Position numbers and translations under genes: made by a program
Shown: positions 15,359 to 23,354 of the stretch, one piece after another
Numbering within the stretch: the stretch's first letter is position 1
Layout of the letters: every line of letters starts with the position of its first letter
Notes under the pieces: generated by a model
Seen by the model: the letters and a program-made list of their open reading frames with translations, nothing else
What the model was told of the DNA's origin: nothing
The model's database searches: none
DNA from: JAXGPP01 sp964436865
GTDB lineage: Bacteria; Planctomycetota; Planctomycetia; Pirellulales; Thermoguttaceae
Assembly: GCA_964436865.1 (NCBI GenBank)
Contig: CAYTFK010000060.1
Coordinates: 1-26,487, forward strand
Direction of reading: 5' to 3'
Length of the DNA stretch: 26,487 bases

Positions 15359-16867
15359 ATGGCCACTCCGATGAACCGCTTCGCCTTCTCCGCCGCACTG
15401 CTCCCCTTGCTGTTTCTCGGAACTGCACGAGGCCAGGCGGCGCCACGGCCCGATATTCTGCTGCTGATGCCCGACCAGATGCGGGGCGATTGCCTGTCGA
15501 TCCTCGGGCACCCGGTGGTGCGGACTCCGACTTTCGATCGCTTGGCCCGGCAGGGTGTGCTGTTTCGCCGCGCTTACAGTACTGTGCCTTCGTGCATTCC
15601 GGCGCGCTACGCGATGCTCACCGGCCAGTTTCCCCAGACCAGCGGGGTGGTCGGTTTCCGCCAGAAGCCGGTCACTTCGCCGACCATGCCGCAATTGCTC
15701 CGCGAGGCGGGCTACAACACGGTGTTGGTCGGACGCGACATGCACCAGGCGGCAAGTGCCGCCGAACTGGGCTACCAGCGGTCCATCGGCGGTTCCACTT
15801 ATATATCGACCGATGAATACGCCGCCGCGCTCCGGCAGGCAGTTCCGGAGATCGACGACATCCGCGCGTGGGTCGGCCGGATCGGCCTGGACTACAACCT
15901 TTGGCCCGCCAAACCCTGGCCCCTGAGCGACGAACTGCATCCCACCACTTGGGTCGCCCGCCGGGCGCGCGATGCCCTGGGCGAGGCCTCGCAGGAACGG
16001 CCGCTACTGCTGACAGCCTCGTTCTACGCTCCGCACCCGCCGCTCTTTCCGCCGAAGAAGTACTTTGACGCATGTCTTGAACGGCCTCTGCCGCCGATTG
16101 CCCGCGGCGACTGGGTGGATTGGAGCGAGATCACTCCCCGCGGCGCCGATGGCGGACATCGCGTGCTGTTGGAAGGGGAGACACTCAAGCGGGCGCAGGC
16201 CGGGTACTTCGGCTTGATCGAACACCTCGACGCCGAACTCGCCGCGCTGATCGCCGACTTCACGTCCCGGAGCGAACAGGCCGGGCGGCCCTGGCTGATC
16301 GTGCTCACAACCGATCACGGCGAAATGCTGGGCGACCACGGCTACTTCCGCAAGTGCGAACCCTTCGAGGGCTCGGCCAATATTCCCTTCATCGTTGCCG
16401 GCTCGCCGCAACTGGGGTTTCGGCCGGGTGCGCGCTCGCTTCAGCCGGTCTGCCTCGAAGATCTCCTGCCGACGCTCGTCGAGCTAGGAGGCGGGCAATG
16501 CCCGCCGGTGGATGGAGAGAGCCTGCTGCCAGTGCTGCGCGGGGAAGATCGCGAACTCCGCCCCTGGCTGCATTTCGAGCACGCCCCCTGCTACAGCAAG
16601 GAACAGGCCTTTCACTCGCTGACCGATGGCCGGATGAAATATGTCTGGCGCCCGCTGGACGGAAGGGAACACCTGTTCGATCTCGAGCAGGATCCGCACG
16701 AGGAACACGATCTTGCCGCGAATGCTGAAGACCCCATGCTCGAGCAGTGGCGCAAGCGGCTGGTCGAGCGGTTGGCCGGTCGGCCCGAGGGATTCTCCGA
16801 CGGGCAACGGCTGATTCCCGGCCGGCCCTATCCGCCGATCCAGGCCGCCGCGCCGGTGAAGAGATAG
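15359..16867 (+). CDS. Exported type I sulfatase
   Basis: The 502-residue product has a signal peptide (MNRFAFSAALLPLLFLGTARG, residues 5-25) and a complete alkaline-phosphatase-fold sulfatase. The modification site is CIPAR (Cys79, Pro81, Arg83) followed by MLTGQFP, so Cys79 needs conversion to formylglycine. Metal ligands are expected at Asp39 (MPDQ, with Gln replacing the second Asp, as often in planctomycetes), Asp319 and His320 (TTDHGEMLGDHG). The LFDLEQDPHEEHDLA motif near the C-terminus is typical. The ATG at 15359 or Met5 (15371) could be the start. It would remove sulfate esters from polysaccharides in the periplasm. The substrate cannot be told. No formylglycine-generating enzyme with an intact active site lies in the window. 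Confidence 0.95.
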   Translation: MATPMNRFAFSAALLPLLFLGTARGQAAPRPDILLLMPDQMRGDCLSILGHPVVRTPTFDRLARQGVLFRRAYSTVPSCIPARYAMLTGQFPQTSGVVGFRQKPVTSPTMPQLLREAGYNTVLVGRDMHQAASAAELGYQRSIGGSTYISTDEYAAALRQAVPEIDDIRAWVGRIGLDYNLWPAKPWPLSDELHPTTWVARRARDALGEASQERPLLLTASFYAPHPPLFPPKKYFDACLERPLPPIARGDWVDWSEITPRGADGGHRVLLEGETLKRAQAGYFGLIEHLDAELAALIADFTSRSEQAGRPWLIVLTTDHGEMLGDHGYFRKCEPFEGSANIPFIVAGSPQLGFRPGARSLQPVCLEDLLPTLVELGGGQCPPVDGESLLPVLRGEDRELRPWLHFEHAPCYSKEQAFHSLTDGRMKYVWRPLDGREHLFDLEQDPHEEHDLAANAEDPMLEQWRKRLVERLAGRPEGFSDGQRLIPGRPYPPIQAAAPVKR

Positions 16868-16920
16868 CGCCGCCAACGGCACGAGCGATCCGCCGGACAA
16901 CCGCCGCTGCGGTCTTGTGC

Positions 16921-16948
16921 ACCCGGAGTGCCGGGGGTTACTCCGGGT
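16921..16948. terminator. Shared hairpin between convergent sulfatase and ligase genes
   Basis: Perfect 9-bp arms ACCCGGAGT (16921-16929) and ACTCCGGGT (16940-16948) enclose a ten-base loop. The right arm overlaps the ligase stop codon (16938-16940). It is positioned to stop transcription from both sides, but neither strand has a T-run, so termination would be factor-assisted or the element is a repeat. Confidence 0.5.
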
Positions 16949-19139
16949 TCGCCCCGTGTTGGAGGAGTTCCTGCCGCAGTTCCGGTCTCAGCTTTTTGTC
17001 CTCATGCGAGGTAAGCTGGTCGAGGCGGAAAGCTTCGCCGGCTTCGGCCTGAAAACCGGCTCGATCGCCCGCCGCGTCCAATGCGAGGGCCAGCCGACCG
17101 CGGTGGGACGCCGAGGTAGGGTAGAGTTCGACCGCCCGGCGATAGGATTGGATGGCTCCAGAGAGCAGAGCGGCGTCGGGCGAAGTCTCGTAGGCGCCGC
17201 GATACCACTCGCCGACCTGAAAAAAGGTCGATGCCGAGTACGGGTCGCGGACCGTCGCCATGCCAGCGGCCTTCCTGAAGGCGTCGAGCGCATCAGGCGA
17301 CCGCTCATCCGACCAGACCTGGAACATGGTTGCCGCCAGTTGCCGCCATGGCTCGGCGGCCCACGGGTCCGACTTCACTGCGTCGGCCAGGTGCTCCACC
17401 GCGCGGCCTGGCTCCCGGGCAGCCGCCCGCAGCGCCGTCTGCGAATCCATCACTGGGCCATATCCGGTGAAGTAACAGGCGAGGAGCAAGCCCACCGCGC
17501 CGGCCAATGAAGCCAGCGCGATCGCCGGCTTCGCTTCGCGGAACCGCCCGGCTCCCACTTCCGTCAGCCCCACGGCCAGAAGAAGCCACAGCGTGCCGGC
17601 CACGCCGGGAAAACCGATTCCGCCAGCGGCCAGCAGGTTGACCAGCAGTGTCGCCACGCCGACCGCCGGCAACAGGACCGGCAGTCGACCGGTCCGCACC
17701 CACGGCACGAAGGCCGCGAGCGTCAGTGCAGCCAGCGGCAGTCCCAAGACGACCACCGCCGGACCCGGTGGCGCGGCGCTAAGTAAGCCCACGGGGATGG
17801 ACAGCAGGAAACCGGCCAGTCCGCCCCCGAGAATCAACATCGCGGCATCGCGGGTTCCCCGGTTCCAATCGTCGTCCGATGCCGCCTGTCCCCCGTGGCG
17901 CCGGCAGGCAGAGACGAAAAGCCCGAGCAGAACCACCAGGATCGCCAAACCGGGCGTGCCCGCCGTCACCCAGATGTCGAGCAGGAAGTTGTGTGGATCG
18001 GCGATTTCCTCGCTCGCCTCCGGCAGCTTATACGCGGTGTAATGACCCTGGAACTGCCCCGGCCCGACACCGAGCCACGGGTGATCGCCGATCATCGCCA
18101 TGGTCGAACGCCAGTATTGAACGCGGTAACCCAGCGACTTGCCCGCCTCGGAAAGCACCTCCCGATCGAGCCCGCCCGCAGCCCACCCTGCAGCGATGAG
18201 CCCGGCCACGAGGCCGGCGGCGATGGCCGGCAACTTCCAGCCGATCCGCAACGCCCTGGCCCGCGAGACGACCAGGGCGAGCACAATCCCCATCGCCGTG
18301 GCGGCATAGGCGCTGCGGCTCTTGGTCAGGAGGAGGCACATCCCCATGATGAGCGCCGCCAGCACGACGGCCGCCGCCAGCGGCCATGTCGCGGCGGGCC
18401 GCGACGTGTCGGCGGCACCGCGACGGCCCCACAAGGCACTCAGGCCAATTCCTACCAGCACGGCCAACCACGGCGCCAGATAGCCGGCGAGGGAATTCGT
18501 CAGCGCAAAGGAGGCGATTGGCTCACGGCTCTCCAGCCGCTTCTCGAACACCATTCGCTCAGCCGAGCCCGCTTCGAGCGAGAGGCCGGCTTCGCGGAGC
18601 GCCTGGTCCGGGTTGCGCTTGTACTGGGCCTCGGTCGCCGGCATCTCGTAGAAGCGTTGATAGAGCCCGTAGGATGCCAGGGCCACGCCCAGCGCGATCA
18701 TCACGGCCACGAGCGCACGGGTTTCAGATCGCCGGACGACCAACTGCCGCAGCATAAAGAAGCTCAGTCCAAAGGCAATCCACTCCCAGGTCATGTTGAT
18801 CGCCGGGCGCGGAGCGGCATGACCGGCGGCCCACACGCCAGCCAGCGTGTGCCAGGCCACCAGGGCCGCCGCCGCTGCGTCGGCCCAGCCGGTGCGGATC
18901 CGGAATACCGGTTCTCCGATCGCACCGAGGAGCCAGAAGAGCACCAGCGCGATCCACAGCATGACCATCGGCATGCCGTCACCGCTTACAGCCGCCGACT
19001 CGCTGGGGTATAGCGGCCGCGCCACCAGCAACGCGGCCAGCAGCGCCAGCAGCAACGGGCGCAGCCGATCGCCGGCCGGCGCGGAGTTCGTCACCGCGGC
19101 CGGCTTACTTGTTTCGCTGGGCTTGCGACGTCGGCCCAT
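16938..19139 (-). CDS. O-antigen ligase / Wzy-type polytopic membrane protein with C-terminal TPR
   Basis: The 733-residue product has about twelve or more hydrophobic spans and Wzy_C/WaaL-like landmarks: FALTNSLAGYLAP (211-223), LLLTKSRSAYA (269-279), the periplasmic loop with YRVQYWRSTMAMIGDHPWLGVGPGQF (338-363), and DPHNFLLDIWVTAGTPG (381-397). After the membrane part, a helical tail (about 565-733) contains TPR-like repeats (AVEHLADAVKSDPWAAEPW, AIQSYRRAVELYPTSASHRG). It would join or polymerise lipid-linked glycans at the outer face of the cytoplasmic membrane. The gene start overlaps the preceding transferase gene by 35 bases, so the two are cotranslated. Ligase and polymerase cannot be separated from sequence alone. 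Confidence 0.92.
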   Translation of the reverse strand: MGRRRKPSETSKPAAVTNSAPAGDRLRPLLLALLAALLVARPLYPSESAAVSGDGMPMVMLWIALVLFWLLGAIGEPVFRIRTGWADAAAAALVAWHTLAGVWAAGHAAPRPAINMTWEWIAFGLSFFMLRQLVVRRSETRALVAVMIALGVALASYGLYQRFYEMPATEAQYKRNPDQALREAGLSLEAGSAERMVFEKRLESREPIASFALTNSLAGYLAPWLAVLVGIGLSALWGRRGAADTSRPAATWPLAAAVVLAALIMGMCLLLTKSRSAYAATAMGIVLALVVSRARALRIGWKLPAIAAGLVAGLIAAGWAAGGLDREVLSEAGKSLGYRVQYWRSTMAMIGDHPWLGVGPGQFQGHYTAYKLPEASEEIADPHNFLLDIWVTAGTPGLAILVVLLGLFVSACRRHGGQAASDDDWNRGTRDAAMLILGGGLAGFLLSIPVGLLSAAPPGPAVVVLGLPLAALTLAAFVPWVRTGRLPVLLPAVGVATLLVNLLAAGGIGFPGVAGTLWLLLAVGLTEVGAGRFREAKPAIALASLAGAVGLLLACYFTGYGPVMDSQTALRAAAREPGRAVEHLADAVKSDPWAAEPWRQLAATMFQVWSDERSPDALDAFRKAAGMATVRDPYSASTFFQVGEWYRGAYETSPDAALLSGAIQSYRRAVELYPTSASHRGRLALALDAAGDRAGFQAEAGEAFRLDQLTSHEDKKLRPELRQELLQHGANPE

Positions 19140-20277
19140 GGGCAGTCCCGTTTTCGGCAGTCACGCGCGCCTTGTGCCCGGCGGCTTCCAGCACGCCGAC
19201 CAGCACCAGCACGCAGGCCACCAGCAGCAGGACCACTGCCGCCCCAGCCAGGTTGACCTGATGCAGCAGCAGCGCCCCCAGGCCGCAGGTGGCGGTGGTC
19301 AGGTAGATCGTGGCCACGGCCTGCGGCCGGGTCATTCCCAACCGTGTCAGCCGGTGCGAAAAATGATTGGTGTCGCCCACGAAGGGGCTGCGCCCGGCGC
19401 GCAGGCGTATCGTCAGGACGGTGATTGTATCGTAGAGCGGAACGGCCAGGACGCACAGCGGCGCGAGGATCGCGTGCGGCGGCACGTTTTCACCCGCAAA
19501 TGTGGCCGTGATCGTCGACATCGCCACGAGATAGCCGATCAGGTAGCTTCCCGTGTCGCCCATGAAGAGCCGCGCCGGCGGCCGGTTGTGCCAGAGAAAG
19601 CCCAGCAGCGCGCCGAACAGGACCAGCAGAAAACCGCCCACGAAGAGTTGCGGCTGATTGGTCTTCGGGTCGGGCGCGATCAGCATCACCGCGGCGAGAA
19701 TGCCCGCGGCGATCGCCGCCACACCGGCCGAGAGGCCGTCCATGTTGTCGAGCATGTTGAACGAATTGACGAGCCCCACGATCCACACCACGCTCACGGC
19801 GCCGGCGACCCAGGGAGATTCGATGAACAGGCTCAACCGCCACCCCAGGGCGACCGAGGCCGCGGCCACCAGCGTCTGAACGCCGAGCCGCAGTCGCCAG
19901 TCGAGGCCGCGGCGGTCGTCGACCAGGCCGAGCACCATGAGCACCGTGCCGCCGGCCAGCATCGTCCACAGCCGCGCCGATCTCTCCCACAAACCCGACA
20001 GATGGGCCCGGGCAAACTGGGGCACCCACTCGACTTCTGCGCCGCTAGTGCCGGAAAACAGCAGATACCACAACGCCAGTTGGCCGGCGGCGAGTGGAAC
20101 GACGATGCCCAGCCAGATCGCCAGGCCGCCAGCGGTGGGCATGGCCGCCGCGTGCACCTTGCGATGCCCCGGTTTGTCGATCAGCCCCAGCTTTGGCCCC
20201 AGACGGCGCACGCCCCACGCGGCGGCCCAGGTCACCAGCAGGCTGGGTACGATCGCTCCGGCGATCAGCCACGTCAC
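19105..20277 (-). CDS. Polyprenyl-phosphate sugar-1-phosphate transferase (WecA/TagO/MraY family)
   Basis: This 390-residue polytopic protein transfers a sugar-1-phosphate, probably N-acetylhexosamine, from a UDP-sugar to undecaprenyl phosphate, starting a glycan chain. Landmarks are DKPGHRKVHAAAMPTAGG (34-51), VDDRRGLDWRLRL (119-131), the NSFNMLDNMDGLSAG loop (171-185), RLFMGDTGSYLIG and the NHFSHRLTRLG motif that sets WecA-like enzymes apart from MraY. The GTG at 20277 was chosen because it overlaps the upstream stop as GTGA, giving a perfect coupling junction. The longer in-frame opening would run into the upstream gene. The ligase follows directly. Together these genes make and attach an envelope glycan. 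Confidence 0.92.
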   Translation of the reverse strand: MTWLIAGAIVPSLLVTWAAAWGVRRLGPKLGLIDKPGHRKVHAAAMPTAGGLAIWLGIVVPLAAGQLALWYLLFSGTSGAEVEWVPQFARAHLSGLWERSARLWTMLAGGTVLMVLGLVDDRRGLDWRLRLGVQTLVAAASVALGWRLSLFIESPWVAGAVSVVWIVGLVNSFNMLDNMDGLSAGVAAIAAGILAAVMLIAPDPKTNQPQLFVGGFLLVLFGALLGFLWHNRPPARLFMGDTGSYLIGYLVAMSTITATFAGENVPPHAILAPLCVLAVPLYDTITVLTIRLRAGRSPFVGDTNHFSHRLTRLGMTRPQAVATIYLTTATCGLGALLLHQVNLAGAAVVLLLVACVLVLVGVLEAAGHKARVTAENGTAHGPTSQAQRNK

Positions 20278-20822
20278 GGCAATCGCTCCTCTTGCGGCCG
20301 GCGGTGCAGGTACTCGCGGCAGGCGGAAAAGAAGGCCTGGTAATCGTCGCGCCGATAGTCGGCGAACGTCCACTCGTGGTGCTGCCAGCGATGGTGCTTG
20401 TAGTACAACGTCACTTCAGCGTAGATCCCGCGGGAGAGATAGATGCGATGGGTGAAGTCCTTCGTTGAAGCAAGCACCAGTTTGCCCAAACCGATGTAAC
20501 CAGGATCGAGGTTCAGCGGCCGTGATTCGCCGTGTGAACCGTGCTCGGCGTATTCACGCTCCCACTGGTTGGTGGCCAGTTTCCAGTCGACAAGCTGGCC
20601 TGGGTCGACCGGCTCGGCAAAGGCCCAGAAGACCTTCTGCAAGTCGGGGCCCATCGACGGCTCGTAGTACGCGGTCTCGTTGAAGCGGAACCGCGGGCTC
20701 TCCTGGGCGATCTCGCCCCAGGCCTCGACGGCTCGCTGGCGTGCCCAGTCCAGAGCCTCGCTGTGCCGGCTGAAAGCCGCCAGCAGCCGCAGCACCGGAG
20801 ACGCTGCCGTCGCTTCGCCCAT
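20274..20822 (-). CDS. DUF4416 family protein
   Basis: The 182-residue product matches DUF4416: SPVLRLLAAFS near the start, FNETAYYEPSMG, WAFAEPVDPGQL, LNLDPGYIGLGKLVLASTKDFTHRIYLSRGIYAEVTLYY (about 113-151) and the FADYRRDDYQAFF C-terminus. The function is unknown. Its stop overlaps the GTG of the sugar-phosphate transferase, so it belongs to the glycan operon as its first gene. The ATG at 20822 gives the usual family N-terminus (MGEATAASPVLRLL). An upstream in-frame extension to 21008 is Arg/Cys-rich, reads through repeat DNA and was rejected. The ribosome site is weak. Confidence 0.88.
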   Translation of the reverse strand: MGEATAASPVLRLLAAFSRHSEALDWARQRAVEAWGEIAQESPRFRFNETAYYEPSMGPDLQKVFWAFAEPVDPGQLVDWKLATNQWEREYAEHGSHGESRPLNLDPGYIGLGKLVLASTKDFTHRIYLSRGIYAEVTLYYKHHRWQHHEWTFADYRRDDYQAFFSACREYLHRRPQEERLP

Positions 20823-21167
20823 GGTCGCAAACGCTCTACAGGACCTGCCAGAAGCCGCCCGGCCCCTCCGCAGTACAGGTTCCATTCTACCATGAGCCGA
20901 TGGCCTTTGCGGACCGGGCTGCGTGCCTTCTCCTGCCCGGCAGGCGGCGCATCCTGCCCGCCAGGCGGCGGGCAGGGGCGCAGACGCCTGGTGATCGAAG
21001 CAGTTCACCAGAGGATCCGGTAGGATTGCAGCGATTATCCGGCTTGGAACGCCCGGTATTGATCTGCACGTTCTTCGCGTGAGACGTCGACCAGCCAGTT
21101 CATCGAGGACTGGCTCGCGCGATTGGCAGGGGCCGCACCACGCGCCGCGAAAATCGGCGGGCGCAGG
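20823..21167. other. 345-bp intergenic region with a strong palindrome
   Basis: No gene is supported here. It contains a perfect 10-bp hairpin at 20953-20976 and a 7-bp hairpin at 21093-21115 (AGCCAGT/ACTGGCT) that may mark the end of the small lipoprotein transcript. A promoter for the DUF4416 operon is expected but no clear -35/-10 pair was found. Confidence 0.5.
20953..20976. repeat. Perfect 10-bp hairpin CCTGCCCGCC-AGGC-GGCGGGCAGG
   Basis: The stem is fully complementary and almost all GC, with a four-base AGGC loop. A degenerate half-copy (CCTGCCCGGCAGGCGG) lies just to its left. It resembles a repetitive palindrome more than a terminator, because no T-run follows and no gene ends close by. 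Confidence 0.7.
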
Positions 21168-21407
21168 TCAACGCTCCTGAATGACCTCGCGGTCGAAGGT
21201 CGCGTGGTCGGCCTGCAGTACGCCGTGGGAGACCTGCACTTCGTCAGCCGGGCGGTAGCGAGCGATATAGGGCGCCGATGCGGGACGCGAACTCACGGAG
21301 CAACTGCCATCACTGCACCCGTTCGTGCTCGCACAGCCAGCAACGCCCGCAACCAGGATTGCGATACCCCCCACCGCCGCCAGCAGAGATCTGGCAGAAA
21401 TCGCCAT
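21168..21407 (-). CDS. Small Cys-containing lipoprotein
   Basis: The 79-residue product has a hydrophobic signal with lipobox GVAGC (Cys25), then Cys31 and Cys36 in a Ser/Gly-rich stretch, then a charged tail (YRPADEVQVSHGVLQADH). AAGGAG stands seven bases before the ATG at 21407, which fixes the start; a longer in-frame opening lacks a ribosome site and reads through a hairpin. There is no family match. The mature part may be a small periplasmic metal- or partner-binding lipoprotein, but this is a guess. Confidence 0.72.
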   Translation of the reverse strand: MAISARSLLAAVGGIAILVAGVAGCASTNGCSDGSCSVSSRPASAPYIARYRPADEVQVSHGVLQADHATFDREVIQER

Positions 21408-21433
21408 TTTCGACTCCTTGTCGTTTCTGTTGT

Positions 21434-21453
21434 GCCGCGGCTTCCACCGCGGC
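21434..21453. repeat. Hairpin GCCGCGG / CCGCGGC in the small lipoprotein leader
   Basis: A perfect 7-bp stem with a six-base loop that reads TGGAAG on the minus strand. If T and G pair as a wobble, the loop becomes a GGAA tetraloop. It lies 26 bases upstream of the lipoprotein ATG, inside its probable leader. Confidence 0.6.
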
Positions 21454-21541
21454 TGGAAATCCTTTCCTGCGGTTATGGATGCAGAATCGACCCTGGAGGT
21501 TACACGGTCAAGAAAGTGCCGTGCGGACAGTGACTTGACGC

Positions 21542-21554
21542 TGCAATAATTGCA
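21542..21554. promoter_or_regulatory. Hyphenated palindrome TGCAAT-A-ATTGCA
   Basis: A perfect 6+1+6 AT-rich dyad in otherwise GC-rich DNA, about 135 bases upstream of the small lipoprotein start and 40 bases past the stop of the preceding gene. Size and symmetry fit an operator for a dimeric regulator. No regulator gene is nearby. Confidence 0.35.
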
Positions 21555-21593
21555 CACCGCTTGAAAACCAGCGTGCCGAGACCCTTGAACGGA

Positions 21594-22781
21594 TCATTTG
21601 TCAGCAGGCCGTGGCGGCACTGCGTGGTTTCTCGGCACCTCCGCGAATCCGTTGGCCACGAACAGGTCGACAACCTCGGCGTGGGCCTGGATCAGCCGGG
21701 CGACGTAAGGATCGTCCGACGTTTCCCGCACACGGACCCCCTTCTTGGTATTCTCGATCTGCATTTCGATCTTGTCGCTCTCAGCAAACACGGCGGCAAA
21801 CAGTGGATCGCGCATGTGGATCGGCGGTCCATTCTCGATCCGCTTGTGCATCGCGGCGACGTGCTGCTGGATCGTGGCGGCGATCGCCGGATCATCTGAT
21901 TCGGTGACCGTCTCGACCCCGCCGCGAATCTTCTTCACGGTCCGTTCGACGGCTTCATGATTCGCCAGCAGTTCGTGGAACATGTCGCGATCACGAATGA
22001 ACTGCGGGTCGCCCCACGGCCCACCCGCCCCGGCCTGCCGACCGGGCCCACCGCCCGCGCCGCGTCCGAAACCGGCACCGCGTCCAAAGCCCGGGCCACG
22101 TCCGAAGCCCGGTCCGCGACCGGGTGGCGGAGCCTCCAGTCCTTCTATCTGCCGGGTAAGCCGGTCGATCCTGTCCTGGTCGGGCTTCTCGGCCGCTTTC
22201 GCCTCGATCAGATCGGCCATCAGGCGGTGGTACTTCGCCTGGTCAGCGGTGGCGTTCTGGCCGCTTGCCCAACGGCCGCGACCTGGGCCGCCCGCGCCCC
22301 ATCCGGGGCCTCGGCCCATGCCCGCTTGCATGCCGCCCCGGCCGCCGCCACCCGCCCATTCGGGACGCAGCGTGTCGTCGCGCAGCGACGTGGTCTGGCC
22401 ATCGATGGTGAGCGTCTGTGCAACATAGTGCCCCGGCGACAGGTCGTCCGTGCGGAAGACATCGGCCGTGATCTTCTCCCCTTTGGTGAGTTTTTTGGCC
22501 GTCTCGGCAACCGCCTCGGCCCAGCCGAGGTGAACGTTCAGCGTCGCACCGGCGTCGGTTTTCAGCAGGAGGTGCGTACCGATCCGGCCCCGCCCGGTGG
22601 TGTGCTCGCACGGTTGCGTCTCCACGGCTACGACCGTGCCCGAGACAGTCTCGACCTTGGGCCGCGGGGTTTGCCGGGCGATGCCGATATCGTCACCGGC
22701 TCCCTTCTGCCCGAAGGCCAGAGGCGCCGTGGCGATGATCAGCATCGCCGCGGCGGCGAGAAAAAGCATGGACTTTCTCAT
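21594..22781 (-). CDS. Exported Gly/Arg-rich protein with N-terminal beta domain and duplicated C-terminal module
   Basis: The 395-residue product has a signal peptide (1-25, AFG cleavage site). A beta-rich OB-like domain follows at about 40-140, with VSGTVVAVE, THLLLKTDAGATLNVHLGWAEAV and SLRDDTLRPEWAG, similar to periplasmic domains often annotated as hypothetical. Next come a Gly/Arg-rich segment with GFGRGPG repeats and a helical linker. The C-terminal module (about 268-390) contains two copies of GVxxxxESDDPxxAxxIQxHxxxx or its close variant, starting at 288 and 348, exactly 60 residues apart. AAGGAGAT eight bases before the ATG at 22781 is one of the best ribosome sites in the window and decides the start; the frame opens much further upstream. 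Histidines in the repeats could bind metal. The role is unknown. Confidence 0.9.
   Translation of the reverse strand: MRKSMLFLAAAAMLIIATAPLAFGQKGAGDDIGIARQTPRPKVETVSGTVVAVETQPCEHTTGRGRIGTHLLLKTDAGATLNVHLGWAEAVAETAKKLTKGEKITADVFRTDDLSPGHYVAQTLTIDGQTTSLRDDTLRPEWAGGGGRGGMQAGMGRGPGWGAGGPGRGRWASGQNATADQAKYHRLMADLIEAKAAEKPDQDRIDRLTRQIEGLEAPPPGRGPGFGRGPGFGRGAGFGRGAGGGPGRQAGAGGPWGDPQFIRDRDMFHELLANHEAVERTVKKIRGGVETVTESDDPAIAATIQQHVAAMHKRIENGPPIHMRDPLFAAVFAESDKIEMQIENTKKGVRVRETSDDPYVARLIQAHAEVVDLFVANGFAEVPRNHAVPPRPADK
22061..22114. repeat. Three 18-bp tandem repeats encoding GFGRGx
   Basis: Units at 22061-22078, 22079-22096 and 22097-22114 encode the Gly-Phe-Gly-Arg-Gly pattern in the low-complexity linker of the exported protein. 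The high similarity between units points to recent slippage. Confidence 0.75.
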
Positions 22782-22783
22782 GG

Positions 22784-23008
22784 TCAGATCTCCTTCTTGC
22801 TTCTGAAGAGTCGTTTCCCGGTCGCGCAGGGACGCCGACCGTGCAAATAGTACACACCCGGAACCGGCGTCGTGCGACAATTCCCGCACACCCGAATGGC
22901 GCCTTCGAGCCATTTCATCGGCTGGAAGGCTGCATGCTGGCGGCATTTCGCCATCGTCGATCCGAGTTGCAAGGCAAATCGCCATGCCGCCGGGATTCCA
23001 ATAAGCAA
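22784..23008 (-). CDS. Possible small ORF with CxxC, adjacent to the exported protein gene
   Basis: A TTG-initiated frame of 74 residues ends with TGA two bases before the ATG of the exported protein, so that gene's ribosome site would lie inside this ORF's last codons. Third-position GC is about 70 percent in the middle. The peptide includes MAKCRQHAAF, VCGNC and GRRPCATG, giving four cysteines that could form a zinc site. No family is recognised. It may instead be the 3' part of a frameshifted gene with the ORF just upstream. Confidence 0.3.
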   Translation of the reverse strand: MLIGIPAAWRFALQLGSTMAKCRQHAAFQPMKWLEGAIRVCGNCRTTPVPGVYYLHGRRPCATGKRLFRSKKEI

Positions 23009-23232
23009 TGGCTATGCCGGCGGGGCGCGCCGAAACGAGAAAAGACGACAAGGCGACGCCTGCTCCGCCAGCCGGTCCACCCATATCTCCACATATTCTC
23101 TGGCAAATCGTCCTCCATCCGCCCACGCTCACTCTCGATACTCCAGGAATAAAACGACGCGTCATCCTCTTCAAAGGGGGGATCAATGGGAGCCGCGAAT
23201 TTCTCCCAAAGCCCGTTCCGCAGAACAGACAT
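22915..23232 (-). CDS. Possible small ORF or 5' part of a decayed gene
   Basis: An ATG-initiated frame of 105 residues. The first 55 residues look protein-like and acidic (PPFEEDDASFYSWSIESERG, then MEDDLPENMWRYGW), after which composition switches to Arg-rich sequence typical of a wrong frame. This suggests a frameshift near position 23065, with the continuation in a different frame. No ribosome site is present and no family is recognised. Confidence 0.25.
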   Translation of the reverse strand: MSVLRNGLWEKFAAPIDPPFEEDDASFYSWSIESERGRMEDDLPENMWRYGWTGWRSRRRLVVFSRFGAPRRHSHCLLESRRHGDLPCNSDRRWRNAASMQPSSR

Positions 23233-23254
23233 AAAAACATGCGATAACCGGACC

Positions 23255-23326
23255 TATATTTTTGCAGGCAAGCCCTGCATTAATGGGTAAGGCTCGCGGC
23301 AATTCCGCGAGGTAGGCATTAGCAGG
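23255..23326 (+). ncRNA. Candidate structured leader RNA upstream of the sensor kinase
   Basis: After a TATATT (23255-23260, possible -10 element) the plus strand can form a 10-bp stem. CCTGC (23274-23278) and TAATG (23281-23285) pair with CATTA (23317-23321) and GCAGG (23322-23326), leaving a two-base bulge. It encloses a purine-rich internal loop (23286-23292 against 23312-23316) and an inner hairpin CTCGCGG-CAATT-CCGCGAG (23293-23311). An upstream GCAGGC (23264-23269) can pair with the same CCTGC strand, so two exclusive folds are possible. No known riboswitch consensus was matched. Confidence 0.4.
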
Positions 23327-23354
23327 CACCACAAGGGGGCGTCACAACGAAGGC

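Noticed and set aside
18847..20343. 498-residue plus-strand open frame
   Set aside because: It is antisense to the ligase and sugar-phosphate transferase and is His/Gln/Arg-rich, as expected from reversed membrane-protein codons.
23274..23326. Cyclic di-GMP-I riboswitch
   Set aside because: A GGTAGG string is present, but the GGGCAAACC and GACGCAAAGCC core elements are missing and the helix order does not fit.
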